Shown here: positions 1 to 11,583 of the stretch, piece after piece
How the letters are laid out: every line of letters starts with the position of its first letter
Numbering within the stretch: position 1 is the first letter of the stretch
From: Massilia sp. YIM B02763
GTDB lineage: Bacteria; Pseudomonadota; Gammaproteobacteria; Burkholderiales; Burkholderiaceae_D
Direction of reading: 5' to 3'
DNA length: 64,000 nt
NCBI RefSeq assembly: GCF_030412015.1
Contig: NZ_JASNRD010000001.1
Location: 372,001-436,000, forward strand
Made by a program: the position numbers and the translations under genes
Notes under the pieces: model-generated
Database searches by the model: none
The model's input: the letters and a program-made list of their open reading frames with translations, nothing else
What the model was told of the DNA's origin: nothing

Positions 1-66
1 CATTAGCGGCTCAGTTGCTCCAACGTGTCACGGAACGGATTCCCCAGTGATGCCGCCAGCCTGAGC

Positions 67-405
67 TCACCCTGCCTTGGGCTCGGCAGGCTTGCTGCAC
101 CCGCGCGTACAGCGCTGGTAGGTCTGTTCGCACTGCCCGACCCGCGACATCCTGCGCTGGTCGTTCCCCGCCTTCTCCAGCGCGCCACCGTCGTCGGACC
201 TCATCTGGAGCTGCGCCGTCCGCGCAAACGGATTTTTTTCCGGCACACTCGTCGGCAACAGGCCCTCCGACTTTTCGCTGGCCTGCGCATTGGCACGGCA
301 GGTGTTCCTCTCTGAGCCGCACACGGATTTGCAGAACGCAGGCTCTTTGGCGAAGCTGGCGCTCCCGATGCCGAGCAGGACCATCATGACGACAAGGCGA
401 TGCAT
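67..405 (-). CDS. Small exported cysteine-rich protein of unknown function
   Basis: 112 residues with a clear signal peptide: a hydrophobic stretch at residues 3-17, then SASFA-KE as a likely cleavage site near residue 19. The mature part is hydrophilic and has six cysteines in a mirror arrangement: C25-x3-C29-x6-C36 and C92-x6-C99-x3-C103. This suggests two helices joined by disulfides in the periplasm (inference). The ATG at 405 has GGAG about five bases upstream. I do not recognise the family. It is transcribed away from the next gene and ends 66 bases from the window edge; those 66 bases show no gene. Confidence is fair that this is a real gene and low on role. Confidence 0.7.
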   Translation of the reverse strand: MHRLVVMMVLLGIGSASFAKEPAFCKSVCGSERNTCRANAQASEKSEGLLPTSVPEKNPFARTAQLQMRSDDGGALEKAGNDQRRMSRVGQCEQTYQRCTRGCSKPAEPKAG

Positions 406-449
406 ATGGACTCCAATAATCGATTCAGCGGCAGCGCCGACTTGTTTTA

Positions 450-478
450 AGCATAATGCATCATGGCCTGGAAACCAA
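450..478 (-). promoter_or_regulatory. Candidate sigma-70 promoter for the cysteine-rich protein gene
   Basis: On the minus strand, TTGGTT (473-478) is followed by a 17-base spacer and TATGCT (450-455). The start codon lies about 45 bases downstream at 405. The match is partial (3/6 and 4/6), so this is a candidate only. Confidence 0.4.
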
Positions 479-514
479 TCTTCACAGCAGGCCTTATATC
501 CGGCAAGGAAAAAG

Positions 515-1054
515 ATGACCAGTCAAAACCAGTTCGCCGATGCCCTTTTCGAACTCCGGAGTTTATCGAAGGCACTTGATGACATCTCGTCAAATCCTTA
601 TCACGAGCGCATCAATCGACAAGGATCGCTGGAAGAGCTGTTTGACGCAATTCTGGCATTCGACTATGCCGCGAACTCCAAGGAACTTCGTGACACGGGA
701 GATGAGCGGGTCCACGCTCTCTTGAATGAGGTGAGGGAAGTAAGCAAAAGCATCTATCCCTTTTTCGTCACGAAAATTTGCCCGGAGTCATCGCGACAAG
801 CACAGGAATGGCAAACGGCCGCGCGACGAGAACCGAGCGCTACATATGCGTTTCAAGATAACGGATCCACCGAAATCAGCTTGCTCGATGCGACACTCGA
901 CGGGTCCACGCTCATCGTGAAGCGGCTTTGGAGCTACGTCAGTAATTTCGACGGGACGTGGACGAACCTCAAAGTCGGGCTTGGCCCGAAGCAAGTCGAA
1001 GATCTAAAAACCAAGTTTGCCGAGCTTGGGGCGATACGGAGCGCATTTCGATAA
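515..1054 (+). CDS. Hypothetical cytoplasmic protein, AT-rich gene
   Basis: 179 residues starting at the ATG at 515, with AAGGA (505-509) five bases upstream. The open frame extends further upstream but has no better ribosome site and would run into the leader of the opposing gene. There is no signal peptide or membrane segment. The protein is mixed alpha/beta by eye and rich in Ser, Asp and Glu, with a C-terminal stretch (residues 130-179) containing VKRLWSYVSNFDGTW. I do not recognise a family. The gene is visibly more AT-rich than the rest of the window and uses codons such as AAA, ATA and TTT that its neighbours avoid, which points to recent acquisition. It is followed by a terminator hairpin. 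Confidence 0.7.
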   Translation: MTSQNQFADALFELRSLSKALDDISSNPYHERINRQGSLEELFDAILAFDYAANSKELRDTGDERVHALLNEVREVSKSIYPFFVTKICPESSRQAQEWQTAARREPSATYAFQDNGSTEISLLDATLDGSTLIVKRLWSYVSNFDGTWTNLKVGLGPKQVEDLKTKFAELGAIRSAFR

Positions 1055-1068
1055 CCGCGCTTTCCCAT

Positions 1069-1099
1069 AAAAAACCCCGGGCCATCGGCACCGGGGTCT
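1069..1099. terminator. Bidirectional intrinsic terminator
   Basis: Stem ACCCCGG (1074-1080) pairs with CCGGGGT (1091-1097) around a 10-base loop. A run of A (from 1069) on the left and CTTT on the right give U-rich tails in both directions. It sits between the convergent hypothetical gene and ppsA and could serve both. The longer tail is on the ppsA side. Confidence 0.7.
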
Positions 1100-1146
1100 T
1101 TACAATGCATGACACCGGCCGCGCTCGGCCAGCGTCCATCAGACGC

Positions 1147-3597
<2,451 letters not shown>

Positions 3598-3706
3598 GGT
3601 AAAACACCTTTTTGATGATGGAAATCTGTGCGGTCGGCGGCACAGCGGCGTTTCTTGTTATTCTTCTGAAATGCTGCACGGCACAACCCGAAATCTGTTG
3701 CAGAGC

Positions 3707-3735
3707 ATTCTACCCCGTACGCCTGATTCTGACAG
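3707..3735 (-). promoter_or_regulatory. Probable ppsA promoter
   Basis: On the minus strand CTGTCA (3730-3735), 17 bases, then TAGAAT (3707-3712). The -10 box matches 5/6 and the -35 box 4/6. Transcription would start near 3700 and leave an untranslated leader of about 100 bases before ppsA. It lies in the 181-bp divergent ppsA/ppsR region. No equally good promoter was seen for ppsR. Confidence 0.6.
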
Positions 3736-3778
3736 CGCGGTTGCTGCAACTTTGTTATCTGATGATTGAAAAGAGACC

Positions 3779-4627
3779 ATGACTCCAGTAAGCACCCCAT
3801 CCAATCCGAGCGCCGCGCGTACCGTGTTCTTCGTATCCGACGGCACGGGTATCACTGCGGAAACATTCGGCCATGCGGTGCTGAGCCAGTTCGAGATGCG
3901 CTTCCGCCAGATCCGCCTGCCCTTCATCGATACCATCGAGAAGGCCTACGAGGCGGCGCGCCGCATCAATGAAGCGGCCGCCGGCGACGGCCAGCGCCCC
4001 ATCGTGTTTTCGACCCTCGTCAAGCACGACCTGTCGAGCATCATCCGCGCGGCGCAAGGCATGCACATGGACCTGTTCCAGACCTTCGTCGCGCCGCTGG
4101 AGCAGGAACTGGGCGTGAAGTCGACGCACACGATCGGCCGCATCCACAACACGGTCGATACCGAGGAGTACAAGAACCGCATCGAAGCCATCAACTTCTC
4201 GCTGGCGCACGACGACGGCCAGTCGCACAAGAACCTGGCCGAGGCGGACGTGATCCTCGTCGGCGTCTCGCGCTCCGGCAAGACGCCGACGAGTCTTTAT
4301 CTTGCGATGCAATATGGCATCAAGGCGGCCAACTACCCCTTGATTCCGGACGATTTCGAACGCGGCCGCCTGCCCTCGGCCTTGCCCGAGTTCAAGCACA
4401 AGCTGTTCGGACTGACGATCACGCCCGAGCGCCTGTCCCAGATCCGCAACGAGCGGCGCGCCGGCAGCAAGTACGCGGCGCTGGAGAATTGCCGCTACGA
4501 GGTCAACGAGGCGGAAGCGCTGATGCGCCGCGAAGGCATCCGCTGGCTGTCCTCGACGACCAAGTCGATCGAGGAGATCTCGACCACCATCCTGCAGGAG
4601 ATCAAGCCGGACCGACGCGAGTACTGA
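3779..4627 (+). CDS. ppsR: PEP synthase regulatory protein (kinase/pyrophosphorylase, DUF299)
   Basis: 282 residues. Members of this family switch PEP synthase off by ADP-dependent threonine phosphorylation and on again by phosphate-dependent dephosphorylation (family knowledge). The N-terminus has the family motif [13 protein letters not shown] (residues 17-29). The P-loop is [11 protein letters not shown] (162-172), followed by [15 protein letters not shown]. Length is typical. The start ATG at 3779 has AAGAG just upstream. Its position divergent from ppsA fits its job. The target motif GGRTCHAA is present in the PpsA protein. It ends 18 bases from the convergent REC-EAL gene. Confidence 0.95.
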   Translation: MTPVSTPSNPSAARTVFFVSDGTGITAETFGHAVLSQFEMRFRQIRLPFIDTIEKAYEAARRINEAAAGDGQRPIVFSTLVKHDLSSIIRAAQGMHMDLFQTFVAPLEQELGVKSTHTIGRIHNTVDTEEYKNRIEAINFSLAHDDGQSHKNLAEADVILVGVSRSGKTPTSLYLAMQYGIKAANYPLIPDDFERGRLPSALPEFKHKLFGLTITPERLSQIRNERRAGSKYAALENCRYEVNEAEALMRREGIRWLSSTTKSIEEISTTILQEIKPDRREY

Positions 4628-4645
4628 CGGCGCGGACAGGCGGGG

Positions 4646-5854
4646 TCAGAAGAACTGCCGCCAGTCTTCGAGCCAGCCCGGGAAGGCGTCGGCCGCCATC
4701 GGATTGGCGATGTGGTAGCCCTGGGCATAGGTGCAGCCCAGGCCCTGCAGGAAATCCCAGTCCTGGCGCGTCTCGACGCCCACGGCCACCGACATGCGGT
4801 CCAGGCTGTGCGCCAGGCCCAGGCAGGATTTCAGCACGGTGCCGAGCGGGCGCTTCTTCGAGGCGCCGTCGACGAAGGAGCGGTCGATCTTCAGTTCCGA
4901 GAACGGGATGCGGGCCAGCAGTTGCAGGTTCGAGCGTCCCGTGCCGTAGTCGTCGATCGCGAGGCCGAAGCCCAACATGCGCAGGCGCACCAGGCGCTCG
5001 ATGAAGTCGGCGTCGAAGTCCAGGATCGACGACTCCGTCATCTCGAAGGTCAGGTAGTCGGGCAGCACGCCGTGGCGCTGCATGCAGGACGTTACCTGGC
5101 GCAGGAAGTTCGGGTGCGCCAGCGTCGCCGGCGACAAGTTCAGCGAGATCGAGATCGGGATGCCCTGGTCGTGGTAGCGGCGGCAGCGCTCGACCGAGGT
5201 CTCGATCATGGTCCAGTCGAGGAAGTCGACGCGGCCGTTCTGCTCCAGCGCGTCGATGAAGGAACCCGGGCCCAGCACGCCGTGCTCGGGATGGCGCCAG
5301 CGCGCGAACGTCTCCAGCCCCTTCACCTGGCCGGTGGCCAGTTCGATCTTGGGCTGGAAGAAGGGTTCGAACTGGCGCTTCTGCAGGCCCAGGCCCACTT
5401 CCGCGAAGCTGAACCGGCGCACGGCCGGGCGGGCGGCGGCCTGGCGCGGCGCCTGGTAATGGTCGAGCAGCGCCTTCAGTTTCGCCGTCGTGACGGGCTT
5501 GGCGATGGTGCCCAGCAGGTCGACGCCGTGCGCCTGGGCCAGCGTCTCGACGGAGAACAGCACGCCGGCCGGCTGGGCGCCGACCACGATCAGGCGCACG
5601 GCCGACTTCAGCGCGGCGATCGCGCGCAGCAGTTCCAGGCCGTCCATGCCGCCCAGCGCCAGGTCGATGACGGCGACGTCGACCCTGGGCGTGAAGCCGC
5701 CCTGCAGCGTGCGCAGGGCCGTCGGGCCGTCGGGCACGTCGGTGACGCGGGAGGCGCCGGCGTGGCCGAGCGCCTCGATGAGGGCGCGGCGCTGGACCGG
5801 ATCGGCCTCGGCGACGAGGAAATGCAGGCTGTGTAACTGCTGGGCGGTGTCCAT
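4646..5854 (-). CDS. Response regulator with EAL (c-di-GMP phosphodiesterase) output domain
   Basis: 402 residues. Start chosen at 5854 because GGAG lies eight bases upstream; further in-frame starts at 5875 and 5911 have weaker sites. An N-terminal receiver domain (8-135) has D64 in VIDLALGGMDG and K119 in IAKPV as phosphoacceptor and lysine. An EAL domain follows (about 155-400). The signature itself reads GLETFARW, i.e. ETF instead of EAL, but the catalytic glutamate E181 is kept. So are N239, E274 (EMTES), D301-D302 (DDYGTG), K322 (LKID), E361 (VGVET) and Q378 (QGY). The protein is therefore likely an active phosphodiesterase of the REC-EAL (RocR-like) layout. No cognate kinase is adjacent. 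It is the last gene after the lpx/rnhB cluster on the same strand but separated by 112 bp. Confidence 0.9.
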   Translation of the reverse strand: MDTAQQLHSLHFLVAEADPVQRRALIEALGHAGASRVTDVPDGPTALRTLQGGFTPRVDVAVIDLALGGMDGLELLRAIAALKSAVRLIVVGAQPAGVLFSVETLAQAHGVDLLGTIAKPVTTAKLKALLDHYQAPRQAAARPAVRRFSFAEVGLGLQKRQFEPFFQPKIELATGQVKGLETFARWRHPEHGVLGPGSFIDALEQNGRVDFLDWTMIETSVERCRRYHDQGIPISISLNLSPATLAHPNFLRQVTSCMQRHGVLPDYLTFEMTESSILDFDADFIERLVRLRMLGFGLAIDDYGTGRSNLQLLARIPFSELKIDRSFVDGASKKRPLGTVLKSCLGLAHSLDRMSVAVGVETRQDWDFLQGLGCTYAQGYHIANPMAADAFPGWLEDWRQFF

Positions 5855-5966
5855 CGGGGCGGCTCCATGATTCATGCCCGAAGCGTAACCCGGGAACGGA
5901 GCCACGTCCATGCCTCCCGGGTCAGAGGCGTCGCTACTTCGCCGTGCACCTTTTGCGACAGCCTCG

Positions 5967-6761
5967 TCAGCGGGGCGGCGACTGTTGTTGCCTGAGCTGT
6001 TCGAAGAAGCAGACGGCGGCGCAGGCGGCCACGTTCAGCGACTCCACCTGGCCCGCATGCGGCACGGCGACGCGGCGCGTGGCCAGCGCCAGCAATTCGT
6101 CGGAGACGCCCTGCCCCTCGTGGCCGAGGATCCAGGCGACCGGTTGGACCAGGTCGACGTCGTACAGCCGTTCGGCCGCGTAGCCGCTGGTCGCCAGCAC
6201 GGGCACGGCGGCGGCGCGCACCAGCGCGGCGAGGTCGGCGTGCTCGAAGATCTCCAGCACGAAGTGGGCGCCCATCGCCGCGCGCAACACCTTGGGCGAC
6301 CAGATCGATGCCGTGCCGGGGCTGCAATAGACCTGCCGGATGCCGGCCGCGCCGGCGCTGCGCAGGATCGAGCCGGCGTTGCCGGGGTCCTGCACGCCGT
6401 CCAGCAGCACGGCCGACGTCGTCAACGCCGGCACCGACGCCGGGCGCGGCGTCTCGACTAGGAACAGCAGGTGCACGCCGTGCTCGACCTGGCTCAGGGC
6501 GCCGAACAGCGCGTCCGGCAGCGCAGTCACGTGGGCCTGGGCCGCTTCGACACGGCCGACGATGGCCGCCACTTCCGGATTGCCCAGCGCGCCTTCCGAG
6601 ACGATGCAGTGGGCGGGCTGGCCGATCAGGTCCAAGTAAGTCTGGCACAGGTGCACGCCGTCCAGCAGTGACTTGCCGGCCTTGCGCAGCGCCTGGGCGC
6701 TGCCGGCCAGTTGTTTCAGTTCTTTATAGAAGGCGTTGTCGCGCGAGGTGATCGTCTTCAT
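5967..6761 (-). CDS. TrmH/SpoU family RNA 2'-O-methyltransferase
   Basis: 264 residues. This SAM-dependent SPOUT enzyme methylates ribose in rRNA or tRNA; the target cannot be told from sequence. The N-terminal substrate-binding part (1-95) starts [19 protein letters not shown]. The knotted catalytic domain carries motif 1 ([20 protein letters not shown]), motif 2 ([13 protein letters not shown]) and motif 3 ([18 protein letters not shown]). Its ATG overlaps the rnhB stop (ATGA), so translation is coupled. It may be the last gene of the lpx operon. It most resembles the RlmB-like or TrmH group 3 proteins that often sit beside rnhB. Confidence 0.9.
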   Translation of the reverse strand: MKTITSRDNAFYKELKQLAGSAQALRKAGKSLLDGVHLCQTYLDLIGQPAHCIVSEGALGNPEVAAIVGRVEAAQAHVTALPDALFGALSQVEHGVHLLFLVETPRPASVPALTTSAVLLDGVQDPGNAGSILRSAGAAGIRQVYCSPGTASIWSPKVLRAAMGAHFVLEIFEHADLAALVRAAAVPVLATSGYAAERLYDVDLVQPVAWILGHEGQGVSDELLALATRRVAVPHAGQVESLNVAACAAVCFFEQLRQQQSPPR

Positions 6762-7420
6762 GCCGGCATCCCGGCGAACAGGTCCGGTTGTTCGATAAGG
6801 GCGCGCACGGGAGCGAAGCTGCGCCGGTGCACGGGGCACGGGCCGTGCTCGCGCAGGCGCGCCAGGTGCAGCGCCGTCGAATAGCCCTTGTGCTGGTCGA
6901 ACGCATACTGCGGATACGCTTCGTGCAATGCCACCAGCGCCGCGTCGCGCGCCGTCTTGGCCAGGATCGAGGCGGCCGAGATCGCGTGGACCTTGTCGTC
7001 GCCCTCCACCACCGCATGGGCGCGCACGGACGTCGTGAATTGCGGGCAGCGGTTGCCGTCGATCAGGGCGATGGTCGGCGCCGTCGCCAGGGCTTCCACG
7101 GCGCGGCGCATCGCCAGCATCGTGGCCTGCAGGATGTTCAGCGTGTCGATCTCTTCGTGCGAACACTCGGCGATGGCCCAGGCCAGCGCCTGTTCCTTGA
7201 TGATGGGCGCCAGCTCGTCGCGGCGCGCCTCGGTCAGCTTCTTGGAATCGCGCAGGCCCTCGATGGGGCGCGCCGGGTCGAGGATGACCGCGGCCGCGTA
7301 CACGGGGCCGGCCAGCGGGCCACGGCCCGCCTCGTCGACGCCGCACACGATGTCCTCGATCGTGAACGGGCGGTTCCTGGCCGGCAGGCCGGGATAGAAA
7401 TCGAACTTCTTCTTTCTCAT
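6758..7420 (-). CDS. rnhB: Ribonuclease HII
   Basis: 220 residues. It removes ribonucleotides from RNA-DNA hybrids and from DNA. The catalytic acidic residues are visible: D29-E30 in [15 protein letters not shown]121 in ALIDGN, and the late aspartate in [14 protein letters not shown] motif residues occur near the C-terminus (HKGYSTALH). Length is normal. It is four bases downstream of lpxB and overlaps the methyltransferase gene that follows. The lpxA-lpxB-rnhB order is conserved in many proteobacteria. Confidence 0.97.
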   Translation of the reverse strand: MRKKKFDFYPGLPARNRPFTIEDIVCGVDEAGRGPLAGPVYAAAVILDPARPIEGLRDSKKLTEARRDELAPIIKEQALAWAIAECSHEEIDTLNILQATMLAMRRAVEALATAPTIALIDGNRCPQFTTSVRAHAVVEGDDKVHAISAASILAKTARDAALVALHEAYPQYAFDQHKGYSTALHLARLREHGPCPVHRRSFAPVRALIEQPDLFAGMPA

Positions 7421-7424
7421 TTAC

Positions 7425-8585
7425 TTACTTACCTATCACCTGCAATACGGCGTCGGCGCTCTTCGACGCGCTGTCGCGCAGCAGGCCGTGATGCATGTCC
7501 GTGAAGCGCTGCCGCAGCCGCTTGCGGTTGTTCTCGTCCGTCAGCTGGAACCATACGGCATCGGCCAGCACCTGGGGCGTGGCCGCGTGCTGCAGGAATT
7601 CCGGCACCACGAACTCGCGCGCGAGGATGTTCGGCAGCCCGATCCACGGCAGGTATCCCATATTGCGGATCAACAGCCATTCGGCCTGCATCACCTTGTA
7701 CGCGATCACCATGGGTTTCTTGAACAGCGCCACCTCCAGCGTCGCCGTGCCGGACGCGGCCAGCACGGCGTCGGCCGCCGCGATGCAATCATGCGACCGG
7801 CCGTCCACCAGCGTCAAGGGCACGTCCTGCAGACCGGCCCTGGCGGCGATCTGCCGGAACGCCGCCTTCTGGCGTTCTCCCGCCATCGGCGCGACGAAGT
7901 GGAGCAAAGGGTCGCGCGCCGCCAGCAGCTTCACCGTGGCCAGGTAGGGCTCGGTCAGGTACTTGATCTCCGACATGCGGCTGCCCGGCATGACGGTGAC
8001 GACTGTCGCCTCCTCCGGCAGGCCCAGCGCGCGGCGCCCGCCCGCCACGTCGGGCACCATCGGGATGGTCTCGGCCAGCGGGTGCCCGATATAGGTCACG
8101 GGCACGCCGGCCTGCTCGTAGAGTTCCTGCTCGAACGGGAAGATGACCAGCATGTGCGACACGGCGCGCTGGATCTTCTTGATCCGGCCGCCGCGCCAGG
8201 CCCAGATCTGCGGCCCGACGAAGTGCACGGTCGGGATGCCGGCCGCGCGCAGCTGCTCTTCCAGTCCCAGGTTGAAGCCCGGGTAGTCGGCGCCGATGAA
8301 GGCGGCCGGCCGCTCGGCGATCAGGCGGTCGCGCAGCTGGTTCTGGATGCCCTTCAGCTCGCGGTAGCGCAGCAGCACGGGCAGCAGGCCCCGTACCGTC
8401 AGCGTGTCCATCGGCACGTCGGACGCCAGGCCCTGCTCCAGCATGCGCGGCCCGCCGATGCCCGTGAAGCGCACGTCCGGCAGGCGGGGCTTCAAGCCCG
8501 CCATCAGGCGCGACGCCAGCAGGTCGCCCGAGACCTCGCCGGCGACGAGGGCCAGGGTGGTGCCGGACGATGCCTGTCCGCGCAT
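7425..8585 (-). CDS. lpxB: Lipid-A-disaccharide synthase
   Basis: 386 residues from the ATG at 8585, one base after the lpxA stop (TGAGATG). An upstream in-frame start at 8636 would overlap lpxA by 50 bases and add a sequence not typical of the family. This GT19 glycosyltransferase joins UDP-2,3-diacylglucosamine and lipid X to make the lipid A disaccharide at the inner membrane. Family motifs are ALVAGEVSGDLLASRLM at the N-terminus, GADYPGFNLGLE, VHFVGPQIWAWR, VMPGSRMSEIKYL, and ASGTATLEVALFKKPMVIAYK near the C-terminus. Intact. Confidence 0.96.
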   Translation of the reverse strand: MRGQASSGTTLALVAGEVSGDLLASRLMAGLKPRLPDVRFTGIGGPRMLEQGLASDVPMDTLTVRGLLPVLLRYRELKGIQNQLRDRLIAERPAAFIGADYPGFNLGLEEQLRAAGIPTVHFVGPQIWAWRGGRIKKIQRAVSHMLVIFPFEQELYEQAGVPVTYIGHPLAETIPMVPDVAGGRRALGLPEEATVVTVMPGSRMSEIKYLTEPYLATVKLLAARDPLLHFVAPMAGERQKAAFRQIAARAGLQDVPLTLVDGRSHDCIAAADAVLAASGTATLEVALFKKPMVIAYKVMQAEWLLIRNMGYLPWIGLPNILAREFVVPEFLQHAATPQVLADAVWFQLTDENNRKRLRQRFTDMHHGLLRDSASKSADAVLQVIGK

Positions 8586-8586
8586 C

Positions 8587-9375
8587 TCAGCGGACGATGC
8601 CACGGGTGCTGGTGTCGAGGAATGCGCGCATCGCACGGATGTGCGGCGCCGCCTCGGCGGATGCGGCTTCTTCCTCGGCCAGCTTGGCCTTGGCTTCTTC
8701 CAGCGTCAGGCCGGAACGGTACAGGTGCTTGTACGAGGCGCGCAGGCCGTTGATCTGCTCGCGCGTGAAACCGCGGCGCTTCAGGCCCTCGATATTGATG
8801 CCGTGGGCCTCGGCCGGGTTGCCCGAGACGAGCACGAAGGGCGGCACGTCCTGCGTGAGGCTCGTGTACATGCCGATGAAGGCATGGTCGCCGATCTTGC
8901 AGAACTGGTGCACGCCGCAGTAGCCCGACAGGATCGCCCAGTCGCCCACGTGCACGTGGCCGGCCAGCTGCGCATTGTTCGAGAAGATCGTGTTGCTGCC
9001 CACGCGGCAGTCGTGCGCCAGGTGGGTGTAGGCCGACATCCAGTTGTCGTCTCCCAGGCGCGTGACGCCCTCGTCCTGGACGGTGCCCAGGTTGAAGGTG
9101 CAGAACTCGCGGATGGTGTTGCGGTCGCCGATTTCCAGGCGGGTCGGCTCGCCGGCCCACTTCTTGTCCTGCGGCGCCGCGCCCAGCGACGCGAACTGGA
9201 AGATGCGGTTGTCGCGGCCGATCGTCGTGTGGCCCTCGATGACGACGTGCGGACCGACCACGGTGCCGGCGCCGATGCGCACGTTGGGACCGACGATCGA
9301 GTACGGGCCGACCTCGACCGAGCTGTCCAGCTCGGCCTGCGGATCGACGATGGCGGTCGCGTGGATCTTGCTCAT
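8587..9375 (-). CDS. lpxA: UDP-N-acetylglucosamine O-acyltransferase
   Basis: 262 residues. This is the first step of lipid A synthesis: transfer of a 3-hydroxyacyl chain from ACP to UDP-GlcNAc. The N-terminal two-thirds is a left-handed beta helix of hexapeptide repeats (for example [20 protein letters not shown]). The family catalytic stretch around [14 protein letters not shown] is changed here to [15 protein letters not shown], which contains the expected histidine. The C-terminal helical domain starts around [20 protein letters not shown]. It starts one base after the fabZ stop. Length is standard (262 as in E. coli). Confidence 0.97.
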   Translation of the reverse strand: MSKIHATAIVDPQAELDSSVEVGPYSIVGPNVRIGAGTVVGPHVVIEGHTTIGRDNRIFQFASLGAAPQDKKWAGEPTRLEIGDRNTIREFCTFNLGTVQDEGVTRLGDDNWMSAYTHLAHDCRVGSNTIFSNNAQLAGHVHVGDWAILSGYCGVHQFCKIGDHAFIGMYTSLTQDVPPFVLVSGNPAEAHGINIEGLKRRGFTREQINGLRASYKHLYRSGLTLEEAKAKLAEEEAASAEAAPHIRAMRAFLDTSTRGIVR

Positions 9376-9376
9376 G

Positions 9377-9877
9377 TTACTGCCCTGCGCTGTTGGTCGC
9401 CGATTCGTTGGCGCGGATGGTGCACATCAGTTCCGCCTCGACGGCGACCTTGCCGTCGACGCTGGCCTGGGCCTTGTATTTCCAGATGCCGCGCGAGGTG
9501 CGCAGGATCTCGACGTCCATCTTGAGCTGGTCGCCGGGGCCGACCGGACGCTTGAAGCGCGCGTTGTCGATGCCGACGAAGTACACGACCGAATTCTCGT
9601 CCGGCTTGACGCCCATGGTCATGAACGACAGGATCGCGGCGGTCTGGGCCAGCGCTTCGATCATCAGCACGCCCGGCATCACCGGCTGGTGCGGGAAGTG
9701 GCCGTTGAAGAACTCTTCGTTGACGGTGACGTTCTTGATGGCGGTGATGGTCTTGCCCAGTTCGTAGTCGACGACGCGGTCCACCAGCAGCAGCGGGTAG
9801 CGGTGCGGCAGGTAGCTCTTGATCTCGTTGATGCCCAGGACTTTGGCGGCGTTGGTGTCGATGGTGGTGTCAGTCAT
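9377..9877 (-). CDS. fabZ: 3-hydroxyacyl-[acyl-carrier-protein] dehydratase FabZ
   Basis: 166 residues with a hot-dog fold. It dehydrates 3-hydroxyacyl-ACP in fatty acid synthesis and competes with LpxA and LpxD for 3-hydroxyacyl-ACP. Motifs are [37 protein letters not shown] (with the catalytic His in GHFP and Glu in MIEA), and [19 protein letters not shown]. It has a short N-terminal extension. It overlaps lpxD by eight bases. Confidence 0.97.
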   Translation of the reverse strand: MTDTTIDTNAAKVLGINEIKSYLPHRYPLLLVDRVVDYELGKTITAIKNVTVNEEFFNGHFPHQPVMPGVLMIEALAQTAAILSFMTMGVKPDENSVVYFVGIDNARFKRPVGPGDQLKMDVEILRTSRGIWKYKAQASVDGKVAVEAELMCTIRANESATNSAGQ

Positions 9878-10931
9878 TTTTGTTGTGTACTTCCGTCAGG
9901 TTTCTAATCTGTTTTTCCAGCGCGCGGATTTTCTCGCGCATCGAGGACAGGTTGCGCACGATTGCGGCGCTCTTTTCCCACTCGGCATTCTTGGCCAGCG
10001 GGTAGAAGCCGGTGTACTGCCCCGGCTCGAGCACCGAACGCGACACCATGCTGCCCGATGAAATATGGACGTTGTCGGCGATTTCCAGGTGGCCCAGCAC
10101 CATGGCGGCGCCGCCGAAGGTGCAGTTCTTGCCGATCCTGGCGCTGCCGGCGACGCCGACGCAGCCGGCCATCGCCGTGTTGGCGCCGATGTGGCAGTTG
10201 TGGCCGATCTGGATCTGGTTGTCCAGCTTGACGCCGTCCTCGATGATGGTGTCGGCCAGCGCGCCGCGGTCGATGGTCGTGTTGGCGCCGACGTCGACGT
10301 CGTCGCCCAGCAGCACGCGGCCGGTCTGCGGGATCTTGATGTAGACGCCGTTCTCGCGCGCGAAGCCGAAGCCGTCGGTGCCGATCACGGCGCCCGAATG
10401 CAGGATGCCGCGCTGGCCAATCTTGCAGCGCGCATGGAAGGTCACGTTGGCGAACAGGTGGCTGCCCGCGCCGATCTCGGCCTCGCGGCCGACGTAGCAG
10501 CCGGCGTCGATCACCGCGTGGGCGCCGATGACGGCGCCGGCCTCGATGGTGACGTTGGGGCCGACGTGGGCGGTCGGGTCGACCGTCGCCGTCTCGTGCA
10601 CGACGGCGCTCGGATGGATGCCGGGTGCCGGCACCGTTTCCTCCAGCGACACGAAGTACTGGGCCGCGCGCGCGAAATAGGCGTACGGGTTGGTGGTGAC
10701 GATGCGCGCGCCTTCGTAGGTGGCGCCGACCGTGGCGTCGTCCAGCGGCGCGACGATCAACGCCGCCGCGCGGCTTTGCGCCGCCAGGGCGCGCAGTTTG
10801 CTATTGCTGAGAAAGCTGATGTGCGAAGCATCGGCGCTGTCCAGCGGCGCGATACCCTGGACCTCGAGGTCCGGGTCGCCGATCAGCTGTCCGCCGAAGC
10901 GTTCGACCAAATCACCCAGTCGAGTGGCCAT
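9870..10931 (-). CDS. lpxD: UDP-3-O-(3-hydroxymyristoyl)glucosamine N-acyltransferase
   Basis: 353 residues. This is the third step of lipid A synthesis, N-acylation of the glucosamine. There is an N-terminal uridine-binding domain (1-100, with [12 protein letters not shown]). A left-handed beta helix of hexapeptide repeats follows (about 105-310), with the catalytic histidine region [22 protein letters not shown]-terminal helix ([18 protein letters not shown]) fits acyl carrier protein binding. The start ATG at 10931 is 78 bases after skp, beyond a terminator-like hairpin, so lpxD may be partly uncoupled from skp. It overlaps fabZ. Confidence 0.97.
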   Translation of the reverse strand: MATRLGDLVERFGGQLIGDPDLEVQGIAPLDSADASHISFLSNSKLRALAAQSRAAALIVAPLDDATVGATYEGARIVTTNPYAYFARAAQYFVSLEETVPAPGIHPSAVVHETATVDPTAHVGPNVTIEAGAVIGAHAVIDAGCYVGREAEIGAGSHLFANVTFHARCKIGQRGILHSGAVIGTDGFGFARENGVYIKIPQTGRVLLGDDVDVGANTTIDRGALADTIIEDGVKLDNQIQIGHNCHIGANTAMAGCVGVAGSARIGKNCTFGGAAMVLGHLEIADNVHISSGSMVSRSVLEPGQYTGFYPLAKNAEWEKSAAIVRNLSSMREKIRALEKQIRNLTEVHNKND

Positions 10932-10950
10932 CTTGGTCGTCCAATCAAAG

Positions 10951-10984
10951 TAAGAAAAAAGAAATGCCGGCCTCGCGGGCCGGC
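10951..10984 (-). terminator. Terminator-like hairpin between skp and lpxD
   Basis: On the minus strand GCCGGCC (10978-10984) pairs with GGCCGGC (10966-10972) around five bases, followed by ATTTCTTTTTTC. A perfect 7-bp GC stem with a nearby U-rich tail supports partial termination or attenuation after skp. Confidence 0.65.
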
Positions 10985-11009
10985 TTCCCGTGACAAGCTG
11001 CCGGATCGA

Positions 11010-11531
11010 TTATTTGTCGAGCAGTTTGAGGATCTTGTCGGTGATGTCGATGCGCGGGCTGGTCCAGATGGACTCCTGCAGCACGACGTCCAGGTGTTCC
11101 TGCTCGGCGACCTGCTCGATCAGCTTGAACGCCTTCTGGGCGATCGCCGTGCGTTCCTCGTTCTTCCGCTGGATCAGGTCTTCGTTGAACTCGCGCTGCA
11201 TGCGCTGCACGTCCTTCTCCATGTCGAGCAGCTCGCGCGTGCGGCGCACGCGGTCGGCGTCGGAGAGCTTGGGCGCGTCCTCGTCGAACTTCTCGCGGCT
11301 CGACTTGTAGCGCTTGATCATCTCGTCGACCTGCTTCTGGCGCTTGGAGAATTCGCCCTGGATCTTTTCGTCGGCCACCTTGGCGAGCTTGGACTCGGTC
11401 ATCAGGCGTTCCGTATAGACGAAGCCGATGCGGCTGGGCGCGTTCTGCGCCTGCGCGCTTGCCATCGCACCGGCGCACGCGGCGGCCAACACCAGATTCC
11501 TGGGCAGCGAGGCAATCACATTTTTCAACAT
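11010..11531 (-). CDS. skp: Periplasmic chaperone Skp (OmpH family)
   Basis: 173 residues from the ATG at 11531, chosen because GGAG lies five bases upstream. An ATG four codons earlier has its AAGGA touching the start codon. There is a signal peptide with a hydrophobic run near VLAAACAGAMASAQA and cleavage likely at AQA-QN. The mature part matches the OmpH/Skp family: GFVYTERLMTESK, then a long charged coiled-coil (about 60-135), ending with LDVVLQESIWTSPRIDITDKIL. It holds unfolded outer-membrane proteins in the periplasm. It lies just downstream of bamA, as in most proteobacteria. Confidence 0.93.
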   Translation of the reverse strand: MLKNVIASLPRNLVLAAACAGAMASAQAQNAPSRIGFVYTERLMTESKLAKVADEKIQGEFSKRQKQVDEMIKRYKSSREKFDEDAPKLSDADRVRRTRELLDMEKDVQRMQREFNEDLIQRKNEERTAIAQKAFKLIEQVAEQEHLDVVLQESIWTSPRIDITDKILKLLDK

Positions 11532-11583
11532 AGTTCTCCGCATTCCTTATGGTTGGCGCGCCGGCCGCGGCCGGCGCACCCGA

